Both the position numbers and the translations under genes were made by a program. The notes under the pieces are model-generated. The model was not told the DNA's origin. It searched no databases and saw only the letters and a program-made list of their open reading frames with translations. DNA of 64,000 nt, from positions 1 to 64,000 of the forward strand of contig JAFGJR010000300.1 in the NCBI GenBank assembly GCA_016928975.1. Reading direction: 5' to 3'. The DNA is from Sedimentisphaerales bacterium (GTDB taxonomy: Bacteria; Planctomycetota; Phycisphaerae; Sedimentisphaerales; SG8-4). Below are positions 43,883 to 53,498 of the stretch, piece by piece; the first letter of the stretch is position 1; every line of letters begins with the position of its first letter.

Positions 43883-44371
43883 ATGGCGCAGTTGGAACCC
43901 ATGTTGTGTCCGCGGTGCTGCAAGCCGCTCAACCTGGAGAAGCACGTCCAGGGCGGCCTGTGGCGATGCCCCCAGTGCCACGGGGTCGCGGCCAATCTTG
44001 CGGTCCTTCGCCGGCACCTGGAGGAGGAGGTTGCCCGTGACTTCTGGCTCAAGGCCGGACAAGCGAGCGTGCCCTCCAAGAGACACTGCCCGTCGTGCTC
44101 CAAGCCCCTGAGAGAATTCGTCGCCTATCACGAGAAGCAGTCGTTGCACCTGGACCTGTGCCGGCCGTGCCAGTTGATGTGGTTCGACCGCGGCGAGCTG
44201 GAAGTCTTCCCCAAACCCCAAAGGAGGGAGCAACCGTCGGAGGTCGATCGGCAGCTCGCCATGGCGCAATTCCAAGCTGAATTTGCGACCAAAGAGAACG
44301 CGAGCAAATTCGCCTACTACGTGGAGGTAGGTCTCACCGTGATCATAGCCCTCCTCCGCCTGTTCCGTTAG
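43883..44371 (+). CDS. Double zinc-ribbon protein with C-terminal membrane helix
   Basis: 162 residues; GGAG before the ATG. Two zinc ribbons of the TFIIB-like type: C9-x2-C12...CPQC and a second CPSC...CRPC-x-LMWFDRGELE, the Cys-x2-Cys pairs with the WFDRGELE signature of zf-TFIIB-like proteins. After a polar linker (KENASKFAYY) there is one C-terminal membrane segment (VGLTVIIALLRLF). Probably a tail-anchored cytoplasmic zinc-binding protein; function unknown. Divergent from the secreted glycosidase gene. Confidence 0.72.
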   Translation: MAQLEPMLCPRCCKPLNLEKHVQGGLWRCPQCHGVAANLAVLRRHLEEEVARDFWLKAGQASVPSKRHCPSCSKPLREFVAYHEKQSLHLDLCRPCQLMWFDRGELEVFPKPQRREQPSEVDRQLAMAQFQAEFATKENASKFAYYVEVGLTVIIALLRLFR

Positions 44372-44414
44372 CCCGTACGTGACATCGCCCGGGGAGCAGC
44401 CCATCTGTGGCCTT

Positions 44415-44838
44415 CTACGGCAAGGGAACCAACCAGTATGGCCAGAACGAGTTGTCCAGTTCGATGAACGCGGCACGATCACGTACGGTGAACGAAGCCG
44501 ATGTGTCGCCGCCCATCACACCGTGGTTGGTGACGTATACCATGTACGTTCCCGGTTCAAAGGTGCCCAGAGATCGGGTGATTTCATAGTTCTTCAAGAC
44601 CCAGGGGTTCGGCGGCAGCGCACCACGGATCCATATAGATGTCCACGAAGATGTCGCGACCCTCCGTGCGGACCTCCAGACGGTCTACAACGTGAGTGGC
44701 GACCTGCTTCCAGCCCGTGATCGTCATGACCACCTCATCCTGAGGGGTGGGCATCGACGGTGTAAATGAGATATCCACCGGTGTCGTCACGTGGATCGTC
44801 GCGGGTAGTGTCAGGGTTGCTTGAGGGAGCTCCGGCAA
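44415..44838 (-). pseudogene. Frameshifted secreted-domain gene
   Basis: Two overlapping minus-strand frames make one protein if a single extra base near 44633-44635 is removed. The N-terminal frame runs to RTEGRDIFVDIY and would continue as WIRGALPPNPWVL, then KNYEITRSLGTFEPGTYMVY and VTNHGVMGGDTSASFTVRDR. The upstream frame starts only at TTG after a TGA and has no signal peptide, so the 5' end is lost too. The reconstructed domain is a small beta-sandwich-like module with TITGWKQVATHVV near its start. A matching segment occurs in the adjacent 381-residue protein (45675-45818). Confidence 0.6.
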
Positions 44839-44892
44839 ACTGAAGACTGGCGACGGTGGAGCTCAGTCGACTCCCTGGTTTGATGTCAGGGA

Positions 44893-46038
44893 TTACCTCC
44901 CTGTTTCACAAAGCCGGACATCGTCGAAGTACACGACATTGTCTGATCCATCCGAGTAGTTGCAGGACATGACGCCCCACAGGTCCAGCACGACATGTCC
45001 GTATCTGTCGGTGTCGAATTCCTTGGGACGGATTGCGACATTCTCGACGACGAGATTGCCATTCATCCAAAGGTCGGCCTTCTGGTTGACGAAATCGAGA
45101 TCCGCACGCACAGTACACCATGTGCCTGGCGTATACTCACCCACGTGCGTGCCGTCGAGACCCACGAACTGCACTTCCCCGGTGTCCCCCGAGACCCAGA
45201 AGTAGTTCCAAACGGGCCCCTCGTTGTTGACACCTTTCATGAAGCCCGCGAGGGCGCTGTGACCGTACGTTGGATCGACACGGATGGACACCTCATACAT
45301 CAGCCTGTCGGGGATTAGGTCCAGGTACAGGTAGTCCATACGAGCCCAATTCCCGTAGCTGTCGAGGCAGAAAGACCTGGTCCCGCTGCGAGCACAAACG
45401 TCCGTCACTGCACCTGCTCGCGTTCCCTTGCCATCGAACAACACCTTCCACCCGTTCTCGCGTGGGTAGTCTCCGACCTCGATGTTCTCGAAACCATCCT
45501 GAAACGGCAACGACACGGGAGACGGTGGCGGCGGCGGCGACCAGGGAATCCCTGGAGGATCCGTCCCTGGCAATTGTATAATCCCCGTTGCCTGGGGCTG
45601 GGGCAACAAGTTGCCCACGATGGACGGACCAGGATCGGGTACGTTGAATATCGGCCACGTGTCACCGCTCGTTGGGATGTGATCGGCGACTTGCTTCAAG
45701 CCTGCAATCCTCCTGGCCACCTCGTCCTGAAGGTCGAGCATCGGCAGTTTGGATGAAGTATCCACCGGTGTCATCGCGGGCGTCGTGGCGGGTCGTGTTG
45801 GGGTTGCTCGAACGAGATCCAACAGATTACGGATTGCTGGCGCAATCTCAGCCTGATCGTCGCCGCGATAAGGCCCGCATGTGAGTGTGGGACCCGGCTC
45901 GTCGGGCACGTAGTAGTAGTCGCCGAACGACGGGTCGCGCTCCCAGTGGCCCGGCGGGAGCGGGGGCGGGAACAGAACTCCCCCGGCTGACGTGCCGGCC
46001 CACAGAATGATCGACAACAGCAGTGTGCACGTTCTCAT
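44893..46038 (-). CDS. Secreted protein with C-terminal LamG-like domain
   Basis: 381 residues. Signal peptide MRTCTLLLSIILWAGTSAGG, then a Pro-rich region and, at about 73-125, a segment similar to the neighbouring frameshifted gene (TPVDTSSKLPMLDLQDEVA, then GLKQVADH). After a Pro-rich linker (about 165-178), residues 180-381 resemble a laminin-G/concanavalin-like sandwich (FQDGFENIEVGDYPRENGWK, WCTVRADLDFVNQKADLWMN, VVYFDDVRLCE). No catalytic residues seen. The first segment looks like a fragment of the module in the downstream gene, suggesting that this protein is a recombinant product. Confidence 0.65.
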   Translation of the reverse strand: MRTCTLLLSIILWAGTSAGGVLFPPPLPPGHWERDPSFGDYYYVPDEPGPTLTCGPYRGDDQAEIAPAIRNLLDLVRATPTRPATTPAMTPVDTSSKLPMLDLQDEVARRIAGLKQVADHIPTSGDTWPIFNVPDPGPSIVGNLLPQPQATGIIQLPGTDPPGIPWSPPPPPSPVSLPFQDGFENIEVGDYPRENGWKVLFDGKGTRAGAVTDVCARSGTRSFCLDSYGNWARMDYLYLDLIPDRLMYEVSIRVDPTYGHSALAGFMKGVNNEGPVWNYFWVSGDTGEVQFVGLDGTHVGEYTPGTWCTVRADLDFVNQKADLWMNGNLVVENVAIRPKEFDTDRYGHVVLDLWGVMSCNYSDGSDNVVYFDDVRLCETGR

Positions 46039-46304
46039 CGTTTACCTCCTTGCCTATTCACGTTCCTTCTTGTTGCGGGGTGCTCCACTGCTCGTCAGGG
46101 CTGCATCCGCGCCGGCGCAGGAGCCGGTATCCGCCCCTGTCGTGACGTTAGAGACTCAGCGCGAGTTCCAGTGTGTCCACGGAACACCCCCCACACCGTG
46201 ATGCTGTCCCCCGCACAGATGGCTGAAAACAATGCGCCTATGGATACTGGCTATAACGCATCTTCCAGCGTTTGTCAAGAAAAAAGATGGGCGATTTCCT
46301 CTTT

Positions 46305-47303
46305 TCAGTGGGTCATCGCGTACAGGATGATGTTGATGCCCCACTGGATGGTTTTTCGGTAGCCGTCGAGGCCCCATTCGATGCCGTGACTGTCGCACCA
46401 GCCGCAGTGCAGGTCGGTGGAGCTGAGGAAGACCGCCAGGCGGTCGCCGAGGAACAGACCGCGCGGGCCGTGGTTCTGGCCGTGCGTCTGGCGCATGGTA
46501 CGGTACGGGCGACGACGGATGTACTCCAGCGTCGGCAAGCCCACCTCGCGCAGGTCGTAGATGTTGTGACAGATCTCGTGCTCGCGCGGGATCTGACGCA
46601 CGGAGCCTTTGCCGAAGAGGTTCTCCAGCAGCTCGTAGGAGCTGCGATAGAAGAAATCGCCGCCGTCGCTGACGACGCAATCGTCCATGAGCAGGAAGCC
46701 GCCGGCCTTGAGATAGTCTTGCAGGTTCTGCTTCTGCTCGTCGGTGAGCACGTAGCCGTTCTCGCCGGTCATGAAGAGGAAGGGGTACTCGCGTAATCGC
46801 TGCGGATCGTCAAATGTGACGACGGCGTTGAGCTGGCCCGGTCCGGCGTATTGCGGGTCCCAGTCGCCGAAGAAGCTCAGCTCGACCGGCTTGACCTTGC
46901 AGCGGACCGCGGCCGACAGCTCGCGCAGGAGATTGGCGTCGCCGCCCGGCCGGACGTTCCAGATGTCGGGACCTTTGGCGTAGCCGGGCATGCCCTGCTC
47001 CTTGAACTGCACACGGGCGAGCACGAAGTCGTAGTCGTCGTACGTCGCCGGCGAAGCGGTATAAGAGGGCTGGGCGGCATCGGGCACGGACGGGGGTCGC
47101 TGCGGCGGGAAGCCGAACGGCGGCATGGAGGGCTGCCTGCCGCGCATCCTCGCTTGCATGTCCCGCATGAGCGACTCGAACCGCGCCCTGGGGTCCACAC
47201 GTCGCGTCGCGCCGGGCGCTGCACCTGTGTTGGCACAGGCATACTGTTGTCCTATGCCAAGGGTCACTCCCGCGGCCAGTTTCAGGAAGTCTCTCCGGTG
47301 CAT
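46305..47303 (-). CDS. DUF4159 protein with Tat-type signal
   Basis: 332 residues; Tat-like signal RRDFLKLAAGVTLG. A Pro/Arg-rich linker (about 50-85) leads to the DUF4159 domain (about 90-330): FVLARVQFKEQG, ANLLRELSAAVRCKV, YPFLFMTGENGYVLTDEQKQ, LKAGGFLLMDDCV, and the C-terminal HGIEWGLDGYRKTIQWGIN. The domain resembles a glutamine-amidotransferase-like fold. It is the last gene of the minus-strand MoxR operon and begins one base after the stop of the caspase-like gene. Confidence 0.8.
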   Translation of the reverse strand: MHRRDFLKLAAGVTLGIGQQYACANTGAAPGATRRVDPRARFESLMRDMQARMRGRQPSMPPFGFPPQRPPSVPDAAQPSYTASPATYDDYDFVLARVQFKEQGMPGYAKGPDIWNVRPGGDANLLRELSAAVRCKVKPVELSFFGDWDPQYAGPGQLNAVVTFDDPQRLREYPFLFMTGENGYVLTDEQKQNLQDYLKAGGFLLMDDCVVSDGGDFFYRSSYELLENLFGKGSVRQIPREHEICHNIYDLREVGLPTLEYIRRRPYRTMRQTHGQNHGPRGLFLGDRLAVFLSSTDLHCGWCDSHGIEWGLDGYRKTIQWGINIILYAMTH

Positions 47304-47304
47304 G

Positions 47305-48123
47305 TCAGGGCCCCTCCGTCAAGACGAATGTGGAGGCTTTGGCGCCGTCGCCCCCTTCCGTCTGGTGTTTCCACGGACGTTCACTCGGTGCGCCGTCACC
47401 GTCGTCGTCGAGGCAGGGGGTCTCTGTGGGCAGGAGGCCGTTTTGTCGATACCATTGCTCTATTTCTTTGGCAGCAGCCGTGAAGGCCTCCAGGAGAGAG
47501 ACCCGGCCGTCGTTGTCCACATCGGTCTGCGCCTGGGCCAGCGAGTGAACGAAGTGCGCGCTGAAGCGCGTGCCATACGCCTGCGTGGCGGTCGAGGCGC
47601 AGACGACGATCCTGTTCCCGGCGGCCAGGGCTTTGGCCGCCAGCGCCGCGCAGGGACAATCGAGCACGACGAGTTGTGTGCCTGCCTTGATGGTGCTGAG
47701 CCGGTCTGCCAGCTCCTTTTGCGTCATGTCCGGCCCGGGCAGATTGAATCTCAGCTCACCGCCGACGGCATTGGCCTGGCCGATGTAGTAGAAAATGAAC
47801 CTGTCCTCGGGCCGGACAACGGGTGCGAGCGTTTCAATCGTCTGGGCGACTTGCGAGGCCGTCGATGGAACGGCAGAGTCAGCCGCGAGAATCGTCAGCC
47901 TCTGCGGATCGACGCGCATATGTCTGAGCAGGTACTCTCGCAGGCCGGCCACCGCCCGTGTCCTGAGCGCTTGATCGTTCGGGTCCTTGCTGATCCCGCT
48001 GACGATCACGACGGTTGCCGATGGCTGGCTGACGCTCTGTGCCGCGCCCTGTGGGCCCGCGGCGCAGATACCGCAGGACAGCAGCAGGAAAAACGAAGTC
48101 AGTTGTGGATCTCTGTTAGCCAT
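47305..48123 (-). CDS. Caspase/legumain-fold protein lacking the catalytic His
   Basis: The start at ATG 48123 overlaps the previous gene's TAA; 272 residues with a signal peptide (SFFLLLSCGICAAGPQGAA). The central part has the C13/C14 peptidase-like pattern: ATVVIVSGISKDPND, DRFIFYYIGQANA, LVVLDCPCAALAAKAL, GNRIVVCASTATQAYGTRFS. Where the family has Y-x-GHG, this protein reads Y-I-GQA, so the catalytic His is missing, and the Cys block is altered. It is probably a non-catalytic relative. The C-terminal tail carries a Ca-binding-like DVDNDGRVSLLEAF and DDDGDG. It sits in the MoxR operon between the vWA protein and DUF4159. Confidence 0.6.
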   Translation of the reverse strand: MANRDPQLTSFFLLLSCGICAAGPQGAAQSVSQPSATVVIVSGISKDPNDQALRTRAVAGLREYLLRHMRVDPQRLTILAADSAVPSTASQVAQTIETLAPVVRPEDRFIFYYIGQANAVGGELRFNLPGPDMTQKELADRLSTIKAGTQLVVLDCPCAALAAKALAAGNRIVVCASTATQAYGTRFSAHFVHSLAQAQTDVDNDGRVSLLEAFTAAAKEIEQWYRQNGLLPTETPCLDDDGDGAPSERPWKHQTEGGDGAKASTFVLTEGP

Positions 48124-50303
48124 TATACGAGTCCTATGGATCGCCGCAGAAACCACTTGGCGGACAACAACAGACACAGCAGCAGCAGCAGGGGCCATTG
48201 CGGCCAGGCACTGGTGACTTTCTCTGTGGTCCCGATCTGCCGGGTGGCCGCGAAGGTCTGGGCGACCTGACTGTCGATATCGTCAACGTGTACGTACCGG
48301 GCGTCGATTTGGCGGGCGAGGGCTTTGAGGAATGGCTCGTCCAGGTCGGTCTCGGACATTTCGTCCTGGATGGGCGGGAGGTTGGCGGCGATGGTCCTCT
48401 CGCCGAGGAATGTGCCGTTGGACTGGGCCTGAGCGGTGGCGACAACGGACTCAGCCGGCCCCACGTCCAGCTCGGCCGTGTAGCGTCCCCCGCCCGCCGG
48501 TTCCATGGTCATAACCTGGTTGCCGAGGGTCAACAGGACGCTTGCCTCGCTGACCGGCTGAAAATCTCTGTCGGTGACATAAGCGACGAACGCCGCGCGC
48601 TTTGGGTCTGCCGTCGCTCGTTCGACGAACAGATCGACGCCGGTCCCGGCGGAGGGCACCGCCCCAAGGTACGCGATCAGGCCGCAGATCAGGTCGCCGA
48701 GCAGGCCGCCTTGCTGATCCTCGCGATAGAGCGTGAACAGCTTGGCGGCGTTGAGCAGGCAGAGGCGGCCCCGGCCAAGGCGATGCACCGAGAGGATCGG
48801 CGCGTCTCCCACGGTGGCCAGCGTCGTGGCCGCGGGTTTGGTCCTTGCGATGTTGTAGTACGGCGAGAGAGCCTGGCCCGGATTCGTCAGATGCGCAGCG
48901 TTGAAGACCCCGGTGATCTGAGCTTCAAGCGACAACTGGATCGCGTCCGGGCCGGGAGGCTGGAATCGTGGATTCGCGGCATCCAGAATCACCGGCAGTA
49001 GAGCGTCCGCCTGCTCGTCCTGCCAGACAACCAGCGAGGTCACCGCCGGGCCCGGCAAGAGCACGAGCCCGCCGCCGCGATCGGCGACGAAGCGGTACAA
49101 CACTTCCCGCTGCACCGGTGTGAATCGCTCCCACTCACATGGGCCGAGGATGACCACGTCGAAGTCTTGGAGCTCTTCCCTGTCGTCGGGGAAGTGTCCG
49201 GGCGCCAGGCCGACCGAGGCGCGCTGCGAAAGAACCGGGTCGCGGATGACGTCCAGTCTCAGGTCCAGCTCCACCCGCTTGTCCCAGGCGAGCGCCTGGC
49301 GGATCTTCGCGACATCGAAGCTCGCCTGCTGGGAGTACAGAAGGACCCGCGATATCTGCTTTTGTGTCACCTCGACGGCGGCGCTGCGAGTGTTATTGGC
49401 GACATTCGTGTCGTTCCTGTGGGGCGCGACCCGGGCGGTGAGAACGTGCGTGCCGAGCTGCTGAGCGGGGACCTTGAATTCAAGCATGGTCTCATTGGCG
49501 GCCGGCCGGGCGCCCGCGCGCTTCGACTGGTCCCGGACGATCTGACGTGAGTCGATGATCTGGCCGTCATAGAGCAGCTCGAGGGTGAACGGCTCATCGG
49601 CCCACTTCGCTCCGGCGACTGCGACCACGACAGGATACATGGTGTCGATCCAGGCTCGGGCGGGGGCGGAGATCGACTTGATCGCGATATCCGCCCCCGG
49701 TGTCCTGGAGCCGACGCCCACGAGGAGCAGCGGAGTGCCCTTTTCCAGCGGAGGCACGTAGCTGCGGATGTCTCGATCGTCGGCTCGGCCGTCCGTGAAG
49801 ATCACGGCGCCGGCAGCAGGCCCTCCTTCGTCCTGGGCGTGGCGAGACAGCAGCGAGATCGCGGTGTGCACGTTGGTTTCGCAGCCCCAGCGGTGCAGCG
49901 ACTGGGGCGAGCCGCAATGATACGCGTGGCGGTCGAACCCGTAGAGCCGGTATTCGGGACCCGTGGGATCGTCAGGACGGAAAGAGGCGGTGAATCTCGC
50001 CACGGCTTTGTCGAGGCGGGCGAGCTTCTGCTCATCGGCGATGGACATGCTTTCGCTCGTATCGAACAGCGTCAGGACGGAGTTGCGTTGAAAGACCTTG
50101 CTCGTTTGCAGCGTGGAAGGGTCCCAGGTTATGACAAACAGGAGGACGATCACGGCGTATTGCAGCAGCATCAGCAGCCGGCGGCAACGTCGTCGCTGCG
50201 GCGTTCGGGCCTCGGCCGAGTGAAATGCGGCGACCGTCAGCACGGCCAGCGCCACGGCGGCAGTCGCAACAACGAGATGTCCCGGATAGTCTACGAGCGT
50301 CAT
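48123..50303 (-). CDS. Membrane vWA-like protein of the MoxR/Bat operon
   Basis: 726 residues with two N-terminal membrane helices (LVVATAAVALAVLTVAAFHS and LMLLQYAVIVLLFVI). A von Willebrand A domain begins at about 75 with a MIDAS-type LFDTSESMS and AGAVIFTDGRADD. Beta-sandwich domains follow, then a glutamine-amidotransferase-like segment (about 370-500, FDVVILGPCEWERFTPVQRE, GGGLVLLPGP), more sandwich, and a C-terminal membrane helix (WPLLLLLCLLLSAKWF). It overlaps the DUF4175 gene upstream (ATGA) and the caspase-like gene downstream. Likely part of a metal-dependent envelope complex driven by the MoxR ATPase. Confidence 0.82.
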   Translation of the reverse strand: MTLVDYPGHLVVATAAVALAVLTVAAFHSAEARTPQRRRCRRLLMLLQYAVIVLLFVITWDPSTLQTSKVFQRNSVLTLFDTSESMSIADEQKLARLDKAVARFTASFRPDDPTGPEYRLYGFDRHAYHCGSPQSLHRWGCETNVHTAISLLSRHAQDEGGPAAGAVIFTDGRADDRDIRSYVPPLEKGTPLLLVGVGSRTPGADIAIKSISAPARAWIDTMYPVVVAVAGAKWADEPFTLELLYDGQIIDSRQIVRDQSKRAGARPAANETMLEFKVPAQQLGTHVLTARVAPHRNDTNVANNTRSAAVEVTQKQISRVLLYSQQASFDVAKIRQALAWDKRVELDLRLDVIRDPVLSQRASVGLAPGHFPDDREELQDFDVVILGPCEWERFTPVQREVLYRFVADRGGGLVLLPGPAVTSLVVWQDEQADALLPVILDAANPRFQPPGPDAIQLSLEAQITGVFNAAHLTNPGQALSPYYNIARTKPAATTLATVGDAPILSVHRLGRGRLCLLNAAKLFTLYREDQQGGLLGDLICGLIAYLGAVPSAGTGVDLFVERATADPKRAAFVAYVTDRDFQPVSEASVLLTLGNQVMTMEPAGGGRYTAELDVGPAESVVATAQAQSNGTFLGERTIAANLPPIQDEMSETDLDEPFLKALARQIDARYVHVDDIDSQVAQTFAATRQIGTTEKVTSAWPQWPLLLLLCLLLSAKWFLRRSIGLV

Positions 50304-53300
50304 CTTTCCGAACCGGGCGGCTGGAATCTCGCCGCCTTCTCAAAGAACTCCTTTTCGGCCTGGAAGAACTCCGCATCGGATGGCGGCTCTGCGAACGGCT
50401 GCAATTCCTTCTGCCTCGCCTCGATTGCCATCGACCAGAATTCCCGCGCGAGCATACGTGCCGTCTCCGCCGGTGTCGTGGGCGCACCCCTCGTGTAGAC
50501 CAGGCCTCCACCGGACCCGGCACTGTCGGAGACGGTAGACCACTGCGGATCGGCCCTGCTCTGGAGCAGACGTTTGGCTGCTTCAAGCCGCTCGAGCATT
50601 CGTTGGCGGTCCGTGGGACTGAGGGACTCATCAAGGGCATCCGCGTCCTGCGCGAGCTGCTCCGCCAGTTCCCGGGCCTGCTCGGCGGCATTAGGCTGCT
50701 TGCCGGAAAGGCCTTCCCTGATGGCTTGCGCTGCCTCGCTCAGCTCACGGCCGGCCGCCTCGGCCAACCCGGACAACCCGGCTTCGCTTTGCGCCGAGCC
50801 TGACTGATACCGTGCGTCCGTGAGTTGGTCCTGCGACTCCTCCATTTGCTCGATCGCCTGGGCCACATGCTTCTGCGCCTCGGTTCGTGCACGACCCTGG
50901 GTGGTCATCTCCATCGCAGGCAACCGTTGAAGCTCGGCGTATACCTGCAACGCTTGCTCGCGGGCGGCTTTCTGCCGGGCCTCCAGCATGCGCCATCGTG
51001 CATCCATGCCGGCGGAAGACTGCCCCTCGCCCTGCGAGCCCCCGGACTGCTCTTCGCGTGCCTGGCCTTTCTGTGCGCCGCCTGAGGGATCGCCGGGCAG
51101 CGACTGTGCTTGTGTGGTGCGTGTGTCACCCACCTGGCTGCTCTGCGAGATCTCCGCACTTCCAGGCGAGGGACCCTGCCGATCCGTCGGTGCACCGCCT
51201 TCCTTCGCTTGCGCCGGTTCGGACCCGGATGAGTCTCTGGCCGAACCTTGCGGCGGACTCTGGGTTGTGCCGGGGGAAGACTGCTCGCTGCTGGAACGTG
51301 AGGAGGAAGCGTGACCCGACTGGCCACCGGGCGTTGCCTGTTCTTGCTGTATCGCCTTGCCGACATCGCAGCTCAGAGATTTCTGCCGGCGGGCGAGCGA
51401 TTCGATCTTGCGCTGCAACTGTTCGAGCTGGTTCTCGATGCGCTCCTTGTTCGCCTGGGAATCCTGGGGCTCCTCCTGGAGCTTGACACGCTCGGGCTTG
51501 TCCTCGGGGACACTCTGTCCGCTCTGCGGCGGCTTCCATTTCAAGTGCAACTCATCGACAAATTGCCGCAGCAGGCGATAGGCGTCCCGGACGGGCGGCA
51601 ACGCGGCGCCAGCGTCACGGCGGCTGAGCTTGTCGCGGGCGTCGTCATAACGCTCTCCGATCTTGCGGAGCGATGCTTTGTCTGCTTCATCGAAAGCGTT
51701 GTCCGGATCGTCGCGAATATCAGCAAGTTGCCTGGCGCAGTATTCCGCGTCGCTGTGAAGCGCATCGAATCGCGAGGCGCTGTCCCCGGCGGGCCGTGGC
51801 TCGTTGCCCATCGCCCAGGTCTTTTTGAGAAGGGCCCGCGTGTACTCGAGGATCGTGATGAGGTCTTCAGGGACCGGTCCCGGCTGGGAGCTCGACTGGC
51901 CGCCGGGTTGCGGATGCCAGTACTGCCGATACGGCCGAATCTCAATGAAATACACTTCGCTGCAATGGTTGGCGTCCGAGGCACCTTGCCCGGTGTCGAT
52001 GTCCGTTGCCCGCGCGTAGAACAGGAGGCTGTCGCCGACTTGCAGGTCGTACTGCTCCAATTCGAGAGTGCGCGTCAGCGTGGCGCTCTTTGCGCCGTCG
52101 GCTACCTTCCAGTGGATCAGCATCGGCCCGCGGCCGGGCAGCTCGAAATAGAGCTGCGCCGCGTCGAGGCCGAAGTCGTCAGTGACCTCAAACGTGATCG
52201 GAATGCTCGCGACATCGGTGGCCAGACAGTCCCCTCCGGGCGAAAGCAGCTTGAACTGAGGCGGCTCATCGCCCTTGAGAACGATCCGGAGCTGCTGCGG
52301 CTCGCGATTTTCGATGCCCTCGGTGCTGGTGAGCTTGAACTCCAGGGAGGAAGCGGCATCCACAGGCAATTGGAGGTTGAACGCATCGGTCCCGGCGGGA
52401 GTTGGCACCACCTCGCGCCCACCGGGCGTGGCCACGCTCGCCTCGCGCAGAGGGGTCGTACACTCGACGTGCAACTCGACGACGCTGTGCGGCAGCACTT
52501 CGAGCGTCCCGGCCTCAATCTGCTGCGTGTAGGTCGACGCACTCTCGCCGTGGCGACTTGGGGGCAGGGAGACCCTGGCTGTCACGCCCTTGATCGAAGG
52601 CGGCTCGCATACCTTTACCGTGTGGGCGTCGGACGACACAGCGTCCGCCTCAAACTGATAGCTGAAACGCCCAAGCGTGTCGAACGACTTCGTCGCTGTG
52701 AGTATGGCGTTGCCGTGTGCGTCCACGCTCGGGCGGATCTCGATTCTCTCAGGCGGCACGTTGGCGTCATTCGCATCGCCTGAGCTGTGTGGGGTCAGCA
52801 GAATCGCAGCGGACTCAGGGGTCCGGCCTTCAATGGCGGCGGCGAACGTGACGGGGGCGTCGCGAGCCACAACAATATCCTCCGTGACGGACTTCAGCAC
52901 GGTTGCCGACACAGGCTCGATCTGCGCCAGCGGGCGAAACAGCCGGGACAGGTAGGACGAGACGTACAGGATGTTCTGATGTACGAACAGGCCGACGAGC
53001 GACAGGCCGAGAAGGATGAACCCGGCCAATACGTAACCTTGCCACTTGTTGATGGTGGAGTCGAAACGGAAACCGCGCGCAGCTTTGTCCACCTGTATCA
53101 CCAACTGCTCGGCCAGCACTCTGGAATAGGGGTAGTCCTGTCCTCTTTCGAAGTACTCGACGGCGGCCACAAGCTGCTGATCGAAGCTGCGCCGGTTCTC
53201 GACGTAATTGGCCGCGCAGGCGTAGGTCATGCTGTGCCTGAGGGCACGGACGAGGAAATACGATAGGACAGCCAGCAGGAGAATCAGCACGAACAGCGCC

Positions 53301-53485
53301 GAGAGCCTGCCTGCGTGGCCGAAATGCGCGCGATGATCGAGCCATGCGTAGAGCCCGAGGTAGAAACATACGGAGGCGAGTCCAGCCGCAGCGGTCTTCA
53401 GCATAACGAGGGCCACGAGCCATAATCGCACGCGTGCGACCCTGCCGATCAGATCGTTCAGGATGTCTTGTGCCTTAGCGGCCAT
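50300..53485 (-). CDS. DUF4175-like membrane protein with coiled-coil region
   Basis: 1061 residues from ATG 53485. N-terminal helices (VRLWLVALVMLKTAAAGLAS, GRLSALFVLILLLAVLSYFL, VLAGFILLGLSLVGLFV) are followed by an extracytoplasmic part of beta-sandwich modules (about 220-560). A long charged, Q/E/S-rich helical region (about 640-1000) has NQLEQLQRKIESLARRQKSL and low-complexity SSRSSSEQSSPGTTQSP. This is the usual DUF4175 arrangement. The gene starts 13 bp after BatA and its stop overlaps the vWA gene start. Role in the complex unknown. Confidence 0.78.
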   Translation of the reverse strand: MAAKAQDILNDLIGRVARVRLWLVALVMLKTAAAGLASVCFYLGLYAWLDHRAHFGHAGRLSALFVLILLLAVLSYFLVRALRHSMTYACAANYVENRRSFDQQLVAAVEYFERGQDYPYSRVLAEQLVIQVDKAARGFRFDSTINKWQGYVLAGFILLGLSLVGLFVHQNILYVSSYLSRLFRPLAQIEPVSATVLKSVTEDIVVARDAPVTFAAAIEGRTPESAAILLTPHSSGDANDANVPPERIEIRPSVDAHGNAILTATKSFDTLGRFSYQFEADAVSSDAHTVKVCEPPSIKGVTARVSLPPSRHGESASTYTQQIEAGTLEVLPHSVVELHVECTTPLREASVATPGGREVVPTPAGTDAFNLQLPVDAASSLEFKLTSTEGIENREPQQLRIVLKGDEPPQFKLLSPGGDCLATDVASIPITFEVTDDFGLDAAQLYFELPGRGPMLIHWKVADGAKSATLTRTLELEQYDLQVGDSLLFYARATDIDTGQGASDANHCSEVYFIEIRPYRQYWHPQPGGQSSSQPGPVPEDLITILEYTRALLKKTWAMGNEPRPAGDSASRFDALHSDAEYCARQLADIRDDPDNAFDEADKASLRKIGERYDDARDKLSRRDAGAALPPVRDAYRLLRQFVDELHLKWKPPQSGQSVPEDKPERVKLQEEPQDSQANKERIENQLEQLQRKIESLARRQKSLSCDVGKAIQQEQATPGGQSGHASSSRSSSEQSSPGTTQSPPQGSARDSSGSEPAQAKEGGAPTDRQGPSPGSAEISQSSQVGDTRTTQAQSLPGDPSGGAQKGQAREEQSGGSQGEGQSSAGMDARWRMLEARQKAAREQALQVYAELQRLPAMEMTTQGRARTEAQKHVAQAIEQMEESQDQLTDARYQSGSAQSEAGLSGLAEAAGRELSEAAQAIREGLSGKQPNAAEQARELAEQLAQDADALDESLSPTDRQRMLERLEAAKRLLQSRADPQWSTVSDSAGSGGGLVYTRGAPTTPAETARMLAREFWSMAIEARQKELQPFAEPPSDAEFFQAEKEFFEKAARFQPPGSER

Positions 53486-53498
53486 TTCCTGGTTGCCT

